Of a stretch of DNA of 64,000 bases, positions 7,758 to 17,142 are shown one piece after another. The translations under genes and the position numbers were made by a program. This stretch comes from an uncultured Alcaligenaceae bacterium (GTDB lineage Bacteria > Pseudomonadota > Gammaproteobacteria > Burkholderiales > Burkholderiaceae_B), in contig CALFXX010000049.1 of NCBI GenBank assembly GCA_937952975.1, forward strand, positions 18,853 through 82,852, in the 5' to 3' direction. The first letter of the stretch is position 1. Each line of letters begins with the position of its first letter. The notes under the pieces were generated by a model. That model was given only the letters and a program-made list of their open reading frames with translations. It was not told the origin of the DNA and searched no databases.

Positions 7758-9316
7758 ACGGTTCAGAAGCAATGGTGCACACCCTTCTTGAGGGTGAAGT
7801 CGATGTTTGTTTTGCCAACCCTGGCACCTCTGAAATGCATTTTGTTTCAGCACTTGACCGGGCTCCAGGCATGCGTTGCGTGCTGGGCTTATTTGAAGGC
7901 GTGGTCAGTGGCGCTGCCGATGGTTACTACCGTATGGCTGAAAAACCCGCTGCAACGCTCTTGCATCTAGGACCCGGGTTAGGCAATGCGCTGGCCAATA
8001 TTCACAATGCCAAGCGCGCGTACTCGGGCATGGTCAATATCGTCGGGCAGCATGCGCTGGATCATATCCATAACAATGCGCCGCTGAACTCTGACGTTGA
8101 AGCGGTGGCTCGCCCGATGTCAAACTGGGTCAAGACCACCATGTCGGCCACTGCAGCGCCCTTAGACACTGCTGAGGCGATTTCACAAGCGCGCAGCACA
8201 CCTGGGCGCATCGCCACCCTCGTGTTGCCAGCCAACTGTGCTTGGGAGCCTTCTGACCCAGGCCACTATTCAACCGCGCCTGCGCAAACTGCCGCGGCAC
8301 CGTTGACGGATACCGTGCTGGCCTTAGCCCGCTTGTTGTCTGATCGCAAGACGGCCGAAGCCACCACTCTGTTACTGGGTGGGCCTGCCTTACGTGCCAA
8401 CGCCGCAACGCTGGCGGGCAAAATTGCCGCGCATACGGGCTGTAAATTGGCCTCAGAGCCACGCAACCCGCGTATGGAACGTGGCCGCGGTCGGGTCAAT
8501 ATTGCGCCACTGCCTTTTCCAGTAGACGGTGCGGTCGCAATGATCAAAGATGCCAAGCATCTGGTGCTAGTGGGTAGCGCGCCACCCGTGGCATTTTTTG
8601 CCTATCCCAACAAGCCACGCATGATCAAGCAACCCGATTGTGAAATTCACACCTTGGCCACGCTGACGCATGACATTGAAGCCAGCCTGCAAGCACTGGT
8701 GGATGCCTTGGGTGCACAGAACACCGCCCCCGCACAGTTATCAACGGGGCCCATCATCACTGACCTGCCCACTGGCACGCCCTCTGTTGAACACTTTGGC
8801 GCCATCATCGCGGCCACCTTGCCCGAAAACGCCATCATGGTTGACGAGGCTGTGACCTCGGGTCGTCAATTTGCCAAGACCTTGCCGCAAGCGGCTCCGC
8901 ACGATTGCATTGATATCACGGGCGGCGCCATCGGCTGGGGCTTGTCGGCCGCGGTCGGCGCCGCAGTCGCCTGCCCTGATCGCAAAGTGTTTGCCTTTAT
9001 TGGTGACGGCAGCGCAATGTATACCGTGCAAGCCCTCTGGACCATGGCACGCGAAAATCTTGATGTGACGGTCGTGATTTTTGCCAATCGTTCGTACCGC
9101 ATCTTGCGCGGCGAGCTCGCCAACATGGGCGGCCCCGAAGCGGGTGACAACGCCAAACGCATGCTTGACCTTGATCGCCCATTCTTAGATTGGGTCTCGC
9201 TGGCAAAAGGGCACGGCGTCGCAGGTACACAAGTCACAACTCTTGAAGGCTTTGCCAATGCAATGCGTATTGCTGCTAAAGAGAAAGGGCCACGCCTGAT
9301 TGAACTGGTGTTTTGA
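7754..9316 (+). CDS. Thiamine-diphosphate-dependent enzyme, acetolactate synthase/benzoylformate decarboxylase type
   Basis: A 520-residue ThDP enzyme with the usual three domains. In the N-terminal Pyr domain, FANPGTSEMHF is followed by GLFEG, whose E48 is the likely cofactor-activating Glu. A central domain precedes the PP domain, with GDGSAMYTVQALW at about 417 and ANRSYRIL about 35 residues later (the Mg/ThDP motif). Automated annotation often calls such proteins acetolactate synthase, but there is no small subunit, and the operon of ligase, acyl-CoA dehydrogenase and alcohol dehydrogenase points to a catabolic decarboxylase or carboligase. Its start overlaps the preceding stop and has an AGGAG site. 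The exact reaction is unknown. Confidence 0.85.
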   Translation: MNGSEAMVHTLLEGEVDVCFANPGTSEMHFVSALDRAPGMRCVLGLFEGVVSGAADGYYRMAEKPAATLLHLGPGLGNALANIHNAKRAYSGMVNIVGQHALDHIHNNAPLNSDVEAVARPMSNWVKTTMSATAAPLDTAEAISQARSTPGRIATLVLPANCAWEPSDPGHYSTAPAQTAAAPLTDTVLALARLLSDRKTAEATTLLLGGPALRANAATLAGKIAAHTGCKLASEPRNPRMERGRGRVNIAPLPFPVDGAVAMIKDAKHLVLVGSAPPVAFFAYPNKPRMIKQPDCEIHTLATLTHDIEASLQALVDALGAQNTAPAQLSTGPIITDLPTGTPSVEHFGAIIAATLPENAIMVDEAVTSGRQFAKTLPQAAPHDCIDITGGAIGWGLSAAVGAAVACPDRKVFAFIGDGSAMYTVQALWTMARENLDVTVVIFANRSYRILRGELANMGGPEAGDNAKRMLDLDRPFLDWVSLAKGHGVAGTQVTTLEGFANAMRIAAKEKGPRLIELVF

Positions 9317-9446
9317 GGCTTGATGATTACCTTAAGCTGCTTCGTATCACGACGACATGAAGCAGCACCACTCAATAAAAATTTCAAATTCTTTATTTAG
9401 CTGACAACCTTTTAAAACTCTTTTCTAAAAACACGAGACTAAAAAT

Positions 9447-10505
9447 ATGAAATGCTACTGCGTCGTGAATTTTCGTGAAGCCCTCGAACTAATCGAGACC
9501 CAAACACCTGAGCCGACCGGCACCGAAGTGCTGGTGCAGGTGCGCGCGGCTGGCGTGTGTCACAGCGACATCCATTTTTGGGAAGGCGGTTACGACCTGG
9601 GTAATGGCCGTACGCTGTCACTGAAAGATCGTGGCATCAAATTGCCGATGACCATGGGACACGAAACTGCAGGCACTGTGGTCGCGCTGGGCCCACAAGC
9701 CTCGGGCGTTGAAAAAGGCCGTAACTATTTGGTGTACCCGTGGATTGGTTGCCGCCAGTGCCCCGCTTGTTTAGATCAACTCGAAAATCATTGCGCGAAT
9801 CCACAGTACTTGGGCGTACATCGCCCCGGTGGCTACGCTGACCACATCATGGTTCCTGATGCGCGTTATTTGATTGATATCGGTGATCTTGACCCCGCAG
9901 CGATTGCGCCTTATGCCTGCTCTGGGATCACGACCTACAGCGCACTCAATAAGATCGGTGCCAGCCTTTATCAGAAGCATCCCATCGTGATCATGGGTGC
10001 TGGTGGCTTGGGCCTCATGTGCTTGGCCTTAGTCAAAGCCTTAAACGGCGTAGGCGCAATTGTGGTGGATATCGACCCCGTCAAACGTCAAGCCGCGCTT
10101 GACGCCGGTGCCTTGGCTGCGATTGATGGCGCCGCACCCGATGCCGCGCAACAAATCATTGCAGCAAACGGCGGCAAACTGTTACAAGGCATCGTGGATT
10201 TGGTGGGTGCCCCCTCAACCACTGAGCTTGGTTTTAACGTCATGATCAAAGGCGGCAAGCTGGTGATCGTCGGCTTGTTTGGTGGCGCTGCACCCTGGCC
10301 AATTGCCTTCATCCCGATGAAAGCCGCGCAAATTTTGGGCAGCTACACCGGCTCGCTTCAAGAGATGCGTGATCTGCTGCAGTTGGTGAAAGACGGCAAG
10401 ATCACACCAATTCCTGTACATAAGCATCCGCTTGCCGATGCAGACAAGGTGTTGACGTCATTGCGTCAAGGCAAGGTAACGGGTCGGGCGGTGTTGACTG
10501 CGTAA
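9447..10505 (+). CDS. Zinc-dependent alcohol dehydrogenase (MDR family)
   Basis: A 352-residue medium-chain dehydrogenase. The catalytic zinc ligands are in GVCHSDIHFWEGG and MGHETAG. The structural zinc loop has four Cys in GCRQCPACLDQLENHC. The Rossmann motif is GAGGLGLM. It would oxidise an alcohol or reduce an aldehyde with NAD(P). A 130-bp gap separates it from the ThDP gene; the gap holds only an imperfect GCTGCTTC/GAAGCAGC repeat (9336-9366). It may therefore be the last gene of the operon or have its own start. Aldehyde released by the ThDP enzyme is a plausible substrate, by context only. Confidence 0.88.
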   Translation: MKCYCVVNFREALELIETQTPEPTGTEVLVQVRAAGVCHSDIHFWEGGYDLGNGRTLSLKDRGIKLPMTMGHETAGTVVALGPQASGVEKGRNYLVYPWIGCRQCPACLDQLENHCANPQYLGVHRPGGYADHIMVPDARYLIDIGDLDPAAIAPYACSGITTYSALNKIGASLYQKHPIVIMGAGGLGLMCLALVKALNGVGAIVVDIDPVKRQAALDAGALAAIDGAAPDAAQQIIAANGGKLLQGIVDLVGAPSTTELGFNVMIKGGKLVIVGLFGGAAPWPIAFIPMKAAQILGSYTGSLQEMRDLLQLVKDGKITPIPVHKHPLADADKVLTSLRQGKVTGRAVLTA

Positions 10506-10516
10506 GCGCTTAGTAG

Positions 10517-10541
10517 AGGCGCGAAGGCTTACTTCGCGCCT
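10517..10541. terminator. Bidirectional stem-loop between adh and recO
   Basis: A perfect 10-bp stem AGGCGCGAAG / CTTCGCGCCT with a 5-nt loop at the meeting point of two convergent genes. It overlaps the last codons of recO. There is no long U-run on either side. A shared terminator for both directions is the likely role. Confidence 0.55.
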
Positions 10542-11128
10542 TGATACCGCTGCAACGCCAACAATACCTGTCGGGTAGCCAGCGGCTTACCCGCCAAATG
10601 CTCTGCTAAACGCGCTCGCAGCGAAGCGCGTAGTGCGGGCTCTTGCTTGGCGTCATCAAAATCGGGCAAGGCGGCCTCGACCCCATAGCCGGTCTCTTGC
10701 AGCAACACCCATTCAAACTTGCGTAACGCACCGGCTGCAGGCGAGCCTGTTGCCAGGCTTTGCAAGGCCATCACGTAGGCATCAAATAAACGTGGGTGTG
10801 GATCTTCGTGCGGCAATAAACGAAACAAGAGCTCGTTCATGTACCAGCACGACATCATCGCGGGGCCCTGTATCGCGTGCACGCCCGCACATTCAGCACG
10901 CGTCAGCGTTTTGATTTCACTGGCACCCGTCCAGGATAGCAACAGAGGCTGAAATAAGGACAGCGCCGGCCGCAAGACCGAGTGTGGGCGCTTGGCACCC
11001 TTTGCCACCATGCTGACCCAGCCATGATCGCGTGAAAACGCTTGAACAATCAGAGAGGTTTCTCGCCAGGCCGTTGCATGCAATACATAGCCTGGGGTTT
11101 CGTGTACGCGCGCAGCGCGTTTACTCAT
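10529..11128 (-). CDS. recO: DNA repair protein RecO
   Basis: A 199-residue RecO, which loads RecA onto SSB-coated single-stranded DNA in the RecFOR pathway. The N-terminal OB-fold carries ETPGYVLHATAWRETSLIVQAFSRDHGWVSMVAKGAKR-type family residues, followed by the helical domain (CWYMNELLFRLLPHEDPHP; ALRKFEWVLLQETGYG). It is shorter than the roughly 240 residues usual in proteobacteria, mostly through a compact C-terminal part. It starts inside the end of era (8-nt overlap). In related genomes pdxJ and acpS usually follow; here the operon stops at a stem-loop. Confidence 0.92.
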   Translation of the reverse strand: MSKRAARVHETPGYVLHATAWRETSLIVQAFSRDHGWVSMVAKGAKRPHSVLRPALSLFQPLLLSWTGASEIKTLTRAECAGVHAIQGPAMMSCWYMNELLFRLLPHEDPHPRLFDAYVMALQSLATGSPAAGALRKFEWVLLQETGYGVEAALPDFDDAKQEPALRASLRARLAEHLAGKPLATRQVLLALQRYQGAK

Positions 11129-12011
11129 AGCCTAGATCGCGTAGGCTGCCCTCTTTTTCGGCCCAGCCTTTTTTGACCTTGATGTATACCTCAAGGTGTA
11201 TCGGTTTATCCAATAACTTGGCAATATCTTGGCGGGCTTCTGAAGCAATGCGCTTCATGTGGCTGCCGCCGACCCCCAGCAAAATCGGCTTGTGACTATC
11301 GCGCTCAACAATCACACAGGCTGCCACGTGCACGCCCTTGTCGGTTTCTTCCCACTGCTCGATCATGACGGTACAGCCGTAAGGCAATTCATCACCCACC
11401 AAGCGAAAGATTTTTTCGCGAATGAGCTCAGAAGCAATAAATCGAATCGGCCTGTCAGTCAGCGTATCGGCATCAAAATAGGCTTCGTTTTCGGGTAAGC
11501 GCTTAGCCACTTCATCGAGCAACTGATCAAGCTGATGTTTTTTAGTTGAGCTGACTGGTACCACTGCATCAAATTGATACTGAGACGCAATTTTTGCCAC
11601 GAAGGGGTAAAGTTCATCGCGGTTTTTAAGCTGATCAATCTTGCTAATCACCAATATCGTGCGGGCTGGGTCATGTAATAGTGACAACAACTTGGCATCA
11701 CCAGGCGACCACTTGCCTGCCTCAACCACAAACAACACCACATCCACACCCGCTAAGGTTTGCGTCACCACGCGATTCATCATGCGGTTCATGGTGCCAC
11801 CGTGACGGGTTTGAAACCCAGGTGTGTCGACAAACACAAATTGCTCGTGCTCGCGCGTGAGTACACCCTGAATACGGTGACGCGTGGTTTGTGCCTTACG
11901 CGACACGATGGTGATTTTGCTACCGATTAAAGCGTTGGTCAGAGTAGATTTACCAACGTTAGGGCGCCCGACTACTGCGATAAAACCACAGCGATATGCT
12001 GTTTCTGTCAT
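11121..12011 (-). CDS. era: GTPase Era
   Basis: A 296-residue GTPase that binds the 3' end of 16S rRNA and assists 30S assembly. The G1 motif GRPNVGKST is at residues 15-23, G3 is DTPGF at 62-66, and G4 appears as SKID rather than the usual NKxD. A C-terminal KH domain carries [18 protein letters not shown]. It overlaps rnc upstream by 4 nt and recO downstream by 8 nt, giving the conserved rnc-era-recO order. Confidence 0.96.
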   Translation of the reverse strand: MTETAYRCGFIAVVGRPNVGKSTLTNALIGSKITIVSRKAQTTRHRIQGVLTREHEQFVFVDTPGFQTRHGGTMNRMMNRVVTQTLAGVDVVLFVVEAGKWSPGDAKLLSLLHDPARTILVISKIDQLKNRDELYPFVAKIASQYQFDAVVPVSSTKKHQLDQLLDEVAKRLPENEAYFDADTLTDRPIRFIASELIREKIFRLVGDELPYGCTVMIEQWEETDKGVHVAACVIVERDSHKPILLGVGGSHMKRIASEARQDIAKLLDKPIHLEVYIKVKKGWAEKEGSLRDLGYE

Positions 12012-12766
12012 TTAAGCTCCTGGGCAACCGCAACCGGCAGCGTGAGTTGTGCCGTTTTGCGCGCCCGGGTTGAACGCTTTTTAGCGGGGGCTGGGCTCGC
12101 TGCCTCAGCCGCAACAAGTGCAAGTTTTGCTGCCGACTGTTCGGCGGCACGACGACTGGCACCTGCGGCCACCACTTTGATATCAAGCACCGGAACCGAG
12201 CACTCGACTTCAAACTGCTGACTATGCGCCGCGCCATGGGTGGCGACGACACTGTATACGGGTAACGCGTACTGACGACTTTGCAAAAACTCTTGCAGCA
12301 GGGTTTTGGCGTCTTTACCTAGGGTTAACGGATCAACGCTAGCCAAGATCGGAACATACAGGCGCTCAATTAACTGCTGAGCTGCCACATAGCCGCCATC
12401 TAAAAACACTGCAGCCAAAATCGCTTCAAAGGTGTCCGCTAAAATCGAAGGCCGTCTGAACCCACCGCTTTTAAGCTCGCCTTCGCCTAAGCGTAAGTAT
12501 TTTGACAGTTCAAGCTTTTGCGCAATTTCAGCGAGCGAGGCTTGCTTGACTAAGTTTGCCCTGACACGCGAGAGATCGCCTTCATCGAGCGTACCGTAAT
12601 GGCTAAACAACAGCGCCGAGACCGAAACACTTAGTACCGAGTCACCTAAAAACTCAAGCCGCTCGTTGTGACGCGCGCCATGGCTACGGTGCGTCAACGC
12701 CTGCTCAAGCAAAGCAGGTTTGGCAAACTGATATCCAAGCGAGGTCTCAAGTGCAGAGGGTGACAT
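12008..12766 (-). CDS. rnc: Ribonuclease III
   Basis: A 252-residue double-strand-specific endoribonuclease for rRNA and mRNA processing. The signature [12 protein letters not shown] is at about 33-44; the metal-binding Asp and Glu recur in [18 protein letters not shown] double-stranded RNA-binding domain runs from about 155 to 222, followed by a basic tail (KKRSTRARK). I use ATG at 12766 rather than TTG two codons earlier. No strong ribosome site is visible. It is co-transcribed with era and recO. Confidence 0.95.
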   Translation of the reverse strand: MSPSALETSLGYQFAKPALLEQALTHRSHGARHNERLEFLGDSVLSVSVSALLFSHYGTLDEGDLSRVRANLVKQASLAEIAQKLELSKYLRLGEGELKSGGFRRPSILADTFEAILAAVFLDGGYVAAQQLIERLYVPILASVDPLTLGKDAKTLLQEFLQSRQYALPVYSVVATHGAAHSQQFEVECSVPVLDIKVVAAGASRRAAEQSAAKLALVAAEAASPAPAKKRSTRARKTAQLTLPVAVAQELK

Positions 12767-12805
12767 GAACAAACAATAATTAGCAGTGACTAAAACAATA
12801 TGAAC

Positions 12806-13693
12806 TTAGTAAAAGCGACCGATGCGGCTCAGGTGGCTAAAGTTCATCCAAATAAAAAAAGCTTTTCCGACGATATTGGCCTCGGGGACAAAACCCCAGT
12901 AACGACTATCCAAACTGTTATCGCGATTGTCACCCATCATAAAGTAAACGCCCGCCGGAACGGTGCATCGCACACCATTTCTAAGGTATTCACATTTTTC
13001 ACGATACGGAAAGTTTGTAATGGGTCCTATTTCTTGCGATCGTCGCTCATCAAGCAATATTTGGTGATTTTTTTCGCCCAGTTGTTCAGAAAACTGTGCC
13101 GTATATGAGACACGGTCTGGCTCAAAATACTGACCATCAGCCGTTCTAAGAATTTCTTTACCGTTGATGAACAGCTTTTTATCAAGATAAGCCAGTTGGT
13201 CTCCCGGCAAACCAACCACCCGTTTGATGTAATCCACCGAAGGATCAACCGGATAGCGAAACACCATCACATCACCACGCGCAGGCTCGCCTAGCGGAAT
13301 AATTTTTTTATCAATGACCGGCAAACGCAAGCCATAGGTGAATTTATTGACCAGAATCAAGTCACCTGACTGAAGCGTAGGCAGCATCGAGCCTGACGGA
13401 ATACGAAACGGCTCGACAATGAACGAGCGCAACACAAACACAAACAAAATAACCGGAAAGAAACTAACGCCGTACTCAACCCACCAAGGCACATGGCCGA
13501 CCTCAGTGCGGATTTGCTCTTCGCGATTTTGCACCTCAGCGTGAGGCAGGCTTGCCCAGCTAGGTCGTGCCAAGGCTAAGGCTTCGGCTACACGACGTTG
13601 ACGCGCCGGACGCAACGAAAACTTATCCAGGGCATACACCACCCCCGTGACAAGCATCAGCACGAAGAGTATCAGGGCAAAATTCCAGCTCAT
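12806..13693 (-). CDS. lepB: Signal peptidase I
   Basis: A 295-residue membrane-bound leader peptidase that cleaves Sec signal peptides at the periplasmic face. Two N-terminal membrane helices (about 5-22 and 74-92) anchor it. The catalytic Ser is S102 in PSGSMLPTL and the general-base Lys is K157 in DYIKRVVGLPGD. The conserved GDNRDNSLDSRYWG is near the C-terminus. It sits between lepA and rnc, as in many beta- and gammaproteobacteria. Confidence 0.96.
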   Translation of the reverse strand: MSWNFALILFVLMLVTGVVYALDKFSLRPARQRRVAEALALARPSWASLPHAEVQNREEQIRTEVGHVPWWVEYGVSFFPVILFVFVLRSFIVEPFRIPSGSMLPTLQSGDLILVNKFTYGLRLPVIDKKIIPLGEPARGDVMVFRYPVDPSVDYIKRVVGLPGDQLAYLDKKLFINGKEILRTADGQYFEPDRVSYTAQFSEQLGEKNHQILLDERRSQEIGPITNFPYREKCEYLRNGVRCTVPAGVYFMMGDNRDNSLDSRYWGFVPEANIVGKAFFIWMNFSHLSRIGRFY

Positions 13694-13714
13694 CAGCTCG
13701 GCCTTGTAGAAAGA

Positions 13715-15508
13715 TTATTTATCATCAACTTGCAAGATCGCTAAGAACGCCTCTTGGGGGATCTCGACGCTACCCACTTGCTTCATGCGTTTTTTACCGG
13801 CTTTTTGTTTTTCAAGCAGCTTTTTCTTGCGGCTGATGTCACCGCCGTAACATTTAGCCAACACGTTTTTGCGCAAGGCTTTGACGTTTTCGCGGGCGAT
13901 GATCTCGGCGCCGATTGCTGCCTGAATCGCCACGTCATACATTTGACGCGGGATCAGTTCGCGCATGCGCGCCACCACATCACGCGCGCGATAACGTGCG
14001 TTTGAGCGATGGCAAATGTTTGACAGCGCATCAACCTTATCGGTGTTGATTAAGAGGTCAACCTTTACAACATCGGCAGAACGATATTCTTTAAATTCGT
14101 AATCCATCGAGGCATAGCCTCGCGATACTGACTTTAATTTGTCAAAGAAATCGAGCACGATTTCAGCCAACGGCATTTCGTAGTGCAAATGCACCTGACG
14201 GCCGTGGTACGTCATATCCAATTGCTGACCGCGCTTGTTATTGCATAGCGTCATCACCGGGCCCACGTATTCTTGGGGCATAAACAAGGTGATTGTCACG
14301 ATCGGTTCGCGAATTTCAAGATACTGTCCAACGTCGGGCATACGCGAGGGGCTTTCAATCTGGATCACACTGTTATCGCGCAACACCACCTCGTACACCA
14401 CCGAGGGTGCAGTCGTGATGATATCCATATCAAATTCACGCTCAAGGCGTTCTTGCACGATCTCCATGTGCAACAACCCCAAAAAGCCGCAACGAAAGCC
14501 AAAGCCAAGCGCCTGCGACACCTCAGGTTCGTACATCAACGAAGAATCGTTGAGTTTGAGTTTTTCGAGTGAATCGCGCAGCTGATCGTATTCGCTACTT
14601 TCAACCGGATACAACCCGGCAAACACCTGAGGTTTGACTTCTTTAAACCCAGGTAAGGCCTGGGCCGCAGGCTTGGCTAACAGCGTAATCGTGTCGCCAA
14701 CCTTGGCATCAGCAAGTTCTTTGATGCCGGCAATCACAAACCCCACCTCACCCGCGGACAAATGAGGCCGCGCCTGTGATTTAGGGGTGAACACACCTGT
14801 TTGCTCGACCAGATGGACAGCACCGGTTGCCATAAAAGAAATTTTATCTTTGGGCTTGAGCACGCCGTTGACCACACGCACCAGCATGACCACGCCAACG
14901 TAATTATCAAACCACGAATCGATAATCAACGCTTGCAACGGCTCTGAGGCGTCACCTTTTGGGGCAGGAATACGAGCCACAACAGCCTCGAGGATCTCAT
15001 CAATGCCCATGCCAGTTTTGGCGCTAGCCAGAATAGCCTCTGAGGCGTCAATGCCAATCACTTCTTCGACTTCAGCACGGGCACTTTCAGGATCGGCCGA
15101 CGGCAAATCCATTTTATTTAAGACAGGCACGACCTCAACGCCAAGTTCGATCGCGGTGTAGCAATTGGCAACCGTTTGCGCTTCGACACCTTGCGAGGCA
15201 TCGACCACTAATAACGCCCCCTCGCAGGCTGACAACGAACGACTCACCTCGTACGAGAAGTCGACGTGACCAGGGGTATCAATCAGATTGAGGTTGTAAA
15301 TTTGCCCATCTGCTGCTTTGTAGTGCAACGCGGCAGTTTGCGCTTTAATCGTGATACCGCGCTCGCGCTCGATGTCCATCGAGTCAAGCACCTGTGCAGA
15401 CATTTCGCGGTCTGCCAAGCCGCCACAGCGCTGAATCAGTCGGTCGGCCAGGGTGGATTTACCGTGATCAATATGGGCAATGATCGAGAAATTGCGAATA
15501 TGCTGCAT
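13715..15508 (-). CDS. lepA: Elongation factor 4 (LepA)
   Basis: A 597-residue translational GTPase, matching the family length when the ATG at 15508 ([16 protein letters not shown]) is used. The open frame extends further upstream but that stretch is not family-like and includes the mucD terminator. G1 is [10 protein letters not shown]3 is DTPGHVDF and G4 is NKMD. The C-terminal LepA-specific domain ends with the basic [24 protein letters not shown] stretch. It is first in the lepA-lepB-rnc-era-recO run. Confidence 0.96.
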   Translation of the reverse strand: MQHIRNFSIIAHIDHGKSTLADRLIQRCGGLADREMSAQVLDSMDIERERGITIKAQTAALHYKAADGQIYNLNLIDTPGHVDFSYEVSRSLSACEGALLVVDASQGVEAQTVANCYTAIELGVEVVPVLNKMDLPSADPESARAEVEEVIGIDASEAILASAKTGMGIDEILEAVVARIPAPKGDASEPLQALIIDSWFDNYVGVVMLVRVVNGVLKPKDKISFMATGAVHLVEQTGVFTPKSQARPHLSAGEVGFVIAGIKELADAKVGDTITLLAKPAAQALPGFKEVKPQVFAGLYPVESSEYDQLRDSLEKLKLNDSSLMYEPEVSQALGFGFRCGFLGLLHMEIVQERLEREFDMDIITTAPSVVYEVVLRDNSVIQIESPSRMPDVGQYLEIREPIVTITLFMPQEYVGPVMTLCNNKRGQQLDMTYHGRQVHLHYEMPLAEIVLDFFDKLKSVSRGYASMDYEFKEYRSADVVKVDLLINTDKVDALSNICHRSNARYRARDVVARMRELIPRQMYDVAIQAAIGAEIIARENVKALRKNVLAKCYGGDISRKKKLLEKQKAGKKRMKQVGSVEIPQEAFLAILQVDDK

Positions 15509-15532
15509 AACGCCTAAAAAGTAAGATACCAA

Positions 15533-15561
15533 GCAAAAGGGGCGCCCTGCGCCCCTTTTGC
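15533..15561 (-). terminator. Intrinsic terminator after mucD, just ahead of lepA
   Basis: A perfect 12-bp stem (GCAAAAGGGGCG / CGCCCCTTTTGC) with a 5-nt loop. The U-rich descending arm on the minus strand is a classical intrinsic terminator. It lies 50 bp past the mucD stop and only 25 bp before the lepA ATG, so lepA expression needs read-through or an initiation point inside this small gap. Confidence 0.75.
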
Positions 15562-15611
15562 GGCAAACCGCTATTCTAGCCTGTCTAGGGCTATTTAGCC
15601 GTACAAACAGC

Positions 15612-17108
15612 CTACTTCTCGGTCCGAACAGCGACCCAGCGGGTTTGATCACCGGTTCGAACCATCAGGCCAACGGGGCGAGACTGATCCAACCCAGCGA
15701 CCACTTTGGCAAATTGGGCTGGAGTCGTGATATCCGTGTCATTGACAGCCAGAATAATGTCGCCTTCGACCACCCCAGCTGTGCTGGCAGGGGCCTCAAC
15801 AGCGGTCACCTGCACACCACCCTTGATGCGCAGCTTTTTCTGAACATCTTCTTTGACTGGAACCACTTCCATACCCAGCACGGTGGTGGCAGGCTCTGCC
15901 GCTTTACCCGTGGCAGGTGCCGCAGCGGCCGTTTTGTCGGCTTTTAACTCAGCCACGGTCACTTTGAGCGTTAAGGGCTTGCCTTTACGCCACACTTCAA
16001 GGCTTGAGGTCGTGCCAGGCTTTGTTTCGCCCACTAAGCGAGGCAAATCAGACCAGCGACCGATCGGCTTATCGCCAAACTTGGTAATGACGTCACCGGG
16101 CAGCACACCAGCCTTGTCTGCAGGCGCATCGGGCTCAACGCCACCTACCAGGGCACCTTCAGCCTTAGGTAAACCAATCGCCTGTGCAACGTCTTTACTG
16201 ACCTCGCCGATTTGTACGCCGATTCGACCACGCGTGACCGAGCCTGAGGCACGCAACTGATCCACGACAGACATGGCCTCTTCAATCGGGATCGCTAACG
16301 AAATCCCCATAAAACCGCCGCTGCGCGACACGATCTGTGCGTTAATCCCAACCACTTCGCCCTTCAGGTTGAGCAAGGGTCCACCCGAGTTGCCTGGGTT
16401 TACTGCTACGTCAGTTTGGATAAACGGCAGGTAATCACCCGTTTCGCGACCCAGTGCGCTCACGATGCCTGAGGTCACAGTTGATTCAAGACCAAAGGGC
16501 GAACCGATAGCCATCACCCACTGCCCTTTTTTAAGCAGCTTGGCGCTACCAATTGGCAGATAGGCCAAACCCTTCGCCTCAACTTTAAGAAGCGCTACAT
16601 CCGTACGCTTGTCGCTGCCAATCACTTTGGCTTTGAATTCGCGCGCATCGGTCAACGTCACAAAGATATCGGTTGCATCTTCAACCACGTGATGATTGGT
16701 CAACAAGTAACCATCTTCTGAGATGAAGAAACCAGAACCCACGCCACGCGGAACCGAACGTTCTTCAGGCTCGGCACGCGGTTTACCACGAGGATTTTGC
16801 GGTTGACCATTGCGTGGGCCACCGGGAGGCTGAAAGTCAGGCCCAAAAAAATGGCGAAACATTTCGTAGGGATCTTGACCCTGAGCGCCCGAGCGAGCAG
16901 CGACTTTTGCTGTGGTGCGAATGTTCACCACTGCAGGTTCAGATTTTTCGACAATGGTCGTGAAATCAGGCAGGCCTGCCATTTGCGCCTGCGCTGAGAG
17001 ATGTTGCAGACCACCGGCAATGAGCACCACACCCATCAAGAGTGCAAGCACGGCACGGCGCGCACGACCCACTGAGTGATACAACGAGAAATGAAATTGT
17101 TCTTGCAT
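15612..17108 (-). CDS. mucD: Periplasmic serine protease of the DegP/HtrA (MucD) family
   Basis: A 498-residue envelope quality-control protease. The ATG at 17108 has GGAG 6 nt upstream. An N-terminal hydrophobic signal (about 19-36, ending LSAQAQ) exports it. The catalytic triad is H140 (TNHHVV), D170 (KRTDVALLK) and S241 ([10 protein letters not shown]). Two PDZ domains follow (about 275-365 and 395-490), separated by an Ala-rich linker. It is the last gene of the sigma-E cluster, where misfolded envelope proteins induce it. A strong terminator follows. Confidence 0.95.
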   Translation of the reverse strand: MQEQFHFSLYHSVGRARRAVLALLMGVVLIAGGLQHLSAQAQMAGLPDFTTIVEKSEPAVVNIRTTAKVAARSGAQGQDPYEMFRHFFGPDFQPPGGPRNGQPQNPRGKPRAEPEERSVPRGVGSGFFISEDGYLLTNHHVVEDATDIFVTLTDAREFKAKVIGSDKRTDVALLKVEAKGLAYLPIGSAKLLKKGQWVMAIGSPFGLESTVTSGIVSALGRETGDYLPFIQTDVAVNPGNSGGPLLNLKGEVVGINAQIVSRSGGFMGISLAIPIEEAMSVVDQLRASGSVTRGRIGVQIGEVSKDVAQAIGLPKAEGALVGGVEPDAPADKAGVLPGDVITKFGDKPIGRWSDLPRLVGETKPGTTSSLEVWRKGKPLTLKVTVAELKADKTAAAAPATGKAAEPATTVLGMEVVPVKEDVQKKLRIKGGVQVTAVEAPASTAGVVEGDIILAVNDTDITTPAQFAKVVAGLDQSRPVGLMVRTGDQTRWVAVRTEK

Positions 17109-17142
17109 CAGAGACTCCAAGAAAACATTCTAAGAAGACTCG

